The position numbers were made by a program, and so were the translations under genes. Below the pieces are notes generated by a model that made no database searches, was not told the origin of the DNA, and saw only the letters and a list, made by a program, of their open reading frames with translations. Below are positions 61,326 through 64,000 of a stretch of DNA of 64,000 bases, in pieces; positions within the stretch are counted from its first letter, which is position 1, and each line of letters opens with the position of its first letter. This DNA comes from Fusobacterium sp. (GTDB lineage: Bacteria > Fusobacteriota > Fusobacteriia > Fusobacteriales > Fusobacteriaceae): positions 1-64,000 of the forward strand of contig NZ_JAWDXO010000005.1 in the NCBI RefSeq assembly GCF_032477075.1, in the 5' to 3' direction.

Positions 61326-61595
61326 ATGTATATTTATTTAGAGAATGAACTTGTAATACCAACAGAGAATATTATAATTATTATTGACTATATACATTTG
61401 AAAAATACCTGTAACAATGATTTTTATAACAATGAAATAAAAAATAAAAAATTAATAAATTTAGCTCTAGAAGAGGAGAAAAGTGTAGTAATAACTGATA
61501 GTGAAATATATATTACATCATATGCATTATCAACTCTAATGAGCAGAGGAAATGAGTATCTTAGAATAAGCGGAGGTAGTAATAGTAATGAGTAA
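61326..61595 (+). CDS. remB: RemB/YaaB-like DUF370 protein
   Basis: An 89-aa protein beginning MYIYLENELVIPTENIIIIIDY and ending SSTLMSRG-like (YALSTLMSRGNEYL). This matches DUF370 proteins such as Bacillus RemB (YaaB), which sits at the same place between recF and gyrB. RemA relatives bind DNA and control matrix genes. GAGG precedes ATG by 5 bases; its end overlaps gyrB by 8 bases. Confidence 0.85.
   Translation: MYIYLENELVIPTENIIIIIDYIHLKNTCNNDFYNNEIKNKKLINLALEEEKSVVITDSEIYITSYALSTLMSRGNEYLRISGGSNSNE
61381..61397 (+). repeat. Iteron-like repeat inside remB
   Basis: TTATTGACTATATACAT, full family match and same orientation as the origin copies, but encoding part of IIDYIH in remB, so coding constraint alone could explain it. 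Confidence 0.4.
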
Positions 61596-63495
61596 TAATT
61601 ATCAAGCGGAAAATATTACAGTCCTTGAAGGACTGGAGGCTGTAAGAAAAAGGCCTGGAATGTATATAGGTACCACTTCTGAAAGAGGACTTCATCACTT
61701 GGTATGGGAAATTGTAGACAATGCTGTAGATGAGGCTCTTGCAGGATATTGTGATAAAATTATAGTAAATATACTTCCAGACAATATTATAGAAGTAATT
61801 GATAATGGAAGAGGGATACCAGTAGGGATTCATCCTAAATATAATAAATCAGCCCTTGAGATAGTACTTACTGTACTCCATGCAGGAGGAAAGTTTGAGA
61901 ATGATAACTACAAAGTATCTGGAGGACTTCATGGAGTAGGGGTATCAGTAGTAAATGCTCTTTCACTATGGACAGATGTCACTGTAAAAACTGATGGAAA
62001 AATCTGGTATCAAAAATATAACAGAGGGATACCAGAAGAAGATGTAAAAGAAATTGGGGTAACAACAGATCATGGGACAGCAGTAAGATTTAAGGCTGAT
62101 CATGAAATATTTGAAACTCTTATTTATGATTATAATACTTTAAAAAATAGATTAAAAGAGCTGGCTTACTTGAATAAGGGATTGGAAATACACCTTAGTG
62201 ACAGCAGAAAAGAACCATATAAAAAAGAGGAATTTAAATTTGAGGGAGGTATAGTAGATTTTCTTAAGGAAATAACAGAGGATACCGAAAAACTTATACC
62301 AGAACCAATATATATGTCAGGAGAAGTAGATAATGTAACTGTAGACATTGCTTTTCTTTATACTGTAAATCAAGCAGAAGTTATATATTCTTTTGTTAAT
62401 AATATTAATACTCATGAGGGAGGAACTCATGTAAGTGGATTCAGAACTGCTTTGACAAGAGTAATAAATGATGTAGGAAAAGCTCAAGGATATTTGAAAG
62501 AAAAAGATGGAAAATTACAAGGAAATGATATTAGAGAAGGAGTTACAGCAATTGTTTCAGTAAAAGTTCCTCAACCTCAGTTTGAAGGACAGACTAAAAC
62601 GAAACTTGGAAACTCTGAAGTTACAGGTATAGTATCAACCTTAGTTGGAACTAATTTAAAAATAGTGTTAGAAGATAATCCTAATGATACAAAAATAATA
62701 ATAGAAAAAATATTAAATTCTAAAAAGGCTAGAGAAGCAGCTCAAAAAGCTAGAGAACTTGTACTTAGAAAATCAGTTTTAGAAGTTGGTTCCCTTCCTG
62801 GTAAACTTGCTGACTGTTCATCTAAAAATCCAGATGAATGTGAAATATATATAGTTGAGGGAGATTCAGCAGGCGGGTCAGCAAAACAAGGAAGAGACAG
62901 ATCACATCAAGCTATACTTCCATTGAGAGGTAAAATATTGAATGTGGAAAAGGCGGGACTTCATAAATCTCTTGAAAACAATGAAGTAAGAGCTATGATA
63001 ACAGCCTTTGGTACAAGTATCGGAGATAGTTTTAATATAGAAAAATTAAGATATGGAAAGATAATTCTTATGACAGATGCTGATGTAGATGGTGCTCATA
63101 TTAGAACTCTGCTTCTTACTTTTATATATAGATTTATGGTAGATCTTATTTATAATGGAAATGTGTATATTGCACAGCCACCTCTATATAAAATAACTAC
63201 TGGTAAGCAGATAAGATATGCTTATACTGACAGAGAGCTTAAAGAAATAACTGATGTTTTTGAAGGAGATGACAGAAAATATACTCTTCAAAGATATAAA
63301 GGACTGGGAGAAATGAATCCTGAACAGCTTTGGGATACAACTATGAACCCTGATACAAGAACACTTCTACAGGTAACTATAGATGATGCAAGAGCAGCAG
63401 ATATGCTGTTTGATAAGTTAATGGGAGATAAAGTAGATCCTAGAAGAGAATTTATAGAAGAGAATGCAGTATATGTAAAAAATCTTGATATCTAA
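61588..63495 (+). CDS. gyrB: DNA gyrase subunit B
   Basis: A 635-aa type II topoisomerase subunit. The GHKL ATPase domain has EIVDNAVDEALAGYCD, VIDNGRGIPVGIHP and GGLHGVGVSVVNALS; the TOPRIM domain has EIYIVEGDSAGGSAKQGRDRSHQAILPLRGKILNVEKA and LMTDADVDGAHIRTLL; the C-terminus has QRYKGLGEMNPEQLWDTTMNPD. The ATG is 8 bases before the remB stop, with GGAGG upstream. Confidence 0.97.
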   Translation: MSNNYQAENITVLEGLEAVRKRPGMYIGTTSERGLHHLVWEIVDNAVDEALAGYCDKIIVNILPDNIIEVIDNGRGIPVGIHPKYNKSALEIVLTVLHAGGKFENDNYKVSGGLHGVGVSVVNALSLWTDVTVKTDGKIWYQKYNRGIPEEDVKEIGVTTDHGTAVRFKADHEIFETLIYDYNTLKNRLKELAYLNKGLEIHLSDSRKEPYKKEEFKFEGGIVDFLKEITEDTEKLIPEPIYMSGEVDNVTVDIAFLYTVNQAEVIYSFVNNINTHEGGTHVSGFRTALTRVINDVGKAQGYLKEKDGKLQGNDIREGVTAIVSVKVPQPQFEGQTKTKLGNSEVTGIVSTLVGTNLKIVLEDNPNDTKIIIEKILNSKKAREAAQKARELVLRKSVLEVGSLPGKLADCSSKNPDECEIYIVEGDSAGGSAKQGRDRSHQAILPLRGKILNVEKAGLHKSLENNEVRAMITAFGTSIGDSFNIEKLRYGKIILMTDADVDGAHIRTLLLTFIYRFMVDLIYNGNVYIAQPPLYKITTGKQIRYAYTDRELKEITDVFEGDDRKYTLQRYKGLGEMNPEQLWDTTMNPDTRTLLQVTIDDARAADMLFDKLMGDKVDPRREFIEENAVYVKNLDI

Positions 63496-63607
63496 TAATA
63501 TGTATACAAATAATAATAAAACATTAATTATTTAATTTTTTTTAGAATTAAAGATGAAATATGCATAAAATGCTCGAGAAGCTGAGAAATTTTAGGAGGA
63601 TTAATAA

Positions 63608-64000
63608 ATGTCAAATGTTAATAACAGATATATAGAAGACGAGATGAAAGAATCATATCTCGACTATTCCATGAGTGTAATTGTCAGTAGAGCACTTCCA
63701 GATGTAAGAGATGGAATGAAGCCAGTTCACAGGAGAATACTTTTTGCTATGAGTGAACTTGGAATGACTTATGATAAAGCATATAAAAAATCTGCCAGAA
63801 TTGTTGGAGAAGTTCTAGGTAAATATCATCCCCATGGAGACTCAGCAGTATATGGAACAATGGTAAGAATGGCTCAGGATTTCAACTACAGATACTTACT
63901 TGTAGATGGTCATGGAAACTTTGGATCAATAGATGGGGATTCAGCAGCTGCTATGAGATATACAGAAGCAAGAATGGCAAAAATAAGTAATGAGCTTATA
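63608..64000 (+). CDS. gyrA: DNA gyrase subunit A (5' part, cut by the window end)
   Basis: The first 131 codons of GyrA: YLDYSMSVIVSRALPDVRDGMKPVHRRILFAM, then KSARIVGEVLGKYHPHGDSAVYGTMVRMAQDF and LVDGHGNFGSIDGDSAAAMRYTEARM. AGGAGG lies 7 bases before ATG. Ser79 and Gly83 are the residues reported for quinolone-sensitive Fusobacterium. The 112-base gap after gyrB contains an inverted, imperfect copy of the 17-bp repeat near 63498-63514. Confidence 0.97.
   Translation, partial: MSNVNNRYIEDEMKESYLDYSMSVIVSRALPDVRDGMKPVHRRILFAMSELGMTYDKAYKKSARIVGEVLGKYHPHGDSAVYGTMVRMAQDFNYRYLLVDGHGNFGSIDGDSAAAMRYTEARMAKISNELI

Noticed and set aside
1..64000. CRISPR arrays, prophage or IS elements
   Set aside because: No regularly spaced repeats of array type, no cas, integrase, transposase or phage structural gene seen on either strand.

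Overview
This window is AT-rich chromosomal DNA of a Fusobacterium. Three things point there: the codon and base bias, the oriC-type gene order, and a GyrA N-terminus with Ser79 and Gly83 in a KYHPHGDSAVYGT context, which as I recall is the Fusobacterium numbering for the quinolone-determining region. The species cannot be fixed from sequence alone; the large-genome group (F. varium / F. ulcerans type) is a guess.

Layout. 1-7.4 kb holds household genes on the minus strand: a strong promoter reading out of the left edge, YibE/F membrane protein, alkaline phosphatase, GNAT acetyltransferase, M18 aminopeptidase, an isolated 33-aa gene with its own promoter and terminator, Tag glycosylase and an LCM-type methyltransferase. 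7.5-23.2 kb is one long minus-strand Ter stress operon of 14 genes: YceG-like/trypsin fusion, TerA-like protein, C-C bond lyase, two phosphoribosyltransferase-type proteins (TRSP and StiP/Pelota), YceG, TelA, TerD x3, ATP-grasp, HAD, PMCA-type Ca2+ ATPase and a fourth TerD. 23.6-35.4 kb is mixed: pgi, an SLH/coiled-coil protein, MATE pump, flavin reductase, two unusual HU-like proteins, a REC-GGDEF-EAL-GGDEF-PAS signalling protein, LUD protein, HAD phosphatase and a methyltransferase preceded by a structured leader. Then come tRNA-Gln(TTG), a coiled-coil gene whose start lies across an A10 run, a 1090-aa DUF4132 protein, and a bpsA-speD operon for branched polyamines. 42.3-47.6 kb is the Firmicute-like block spoVG-ispE-rqcP-mazG-mfd. 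An orphan solute-binding protein, a probable type I toxin locus, a P-loop kinase-like gene and a CatB/Vat-type acetyltransferase follow.

51-64 kb is the replication-origin neighbourhood. mnmG-mnmE-jag-yidC-yidD-rnpA-rpmH run leftward; an 834-bp AT-rich gap follows; then rep-yaaA-recF-DUF721(DciA-like)-remB-gyrB-gyrA run rightward. The place that dnaA-dnaN fills in other bacteria is taken by a 596-aa protein resembling plasmid RepA-type initiators. The gap carries a family of direct 17-bp repeats, TTATTnnnnATATACAT, with further copies after rep, inside remB and, as a perfect palindrome, downstream of mnmG. I read this as a candidate iteron-type chromosomal origin and consider it the most interesting feature here. 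The second is the type I toxin-like locus near 49.5 kb.
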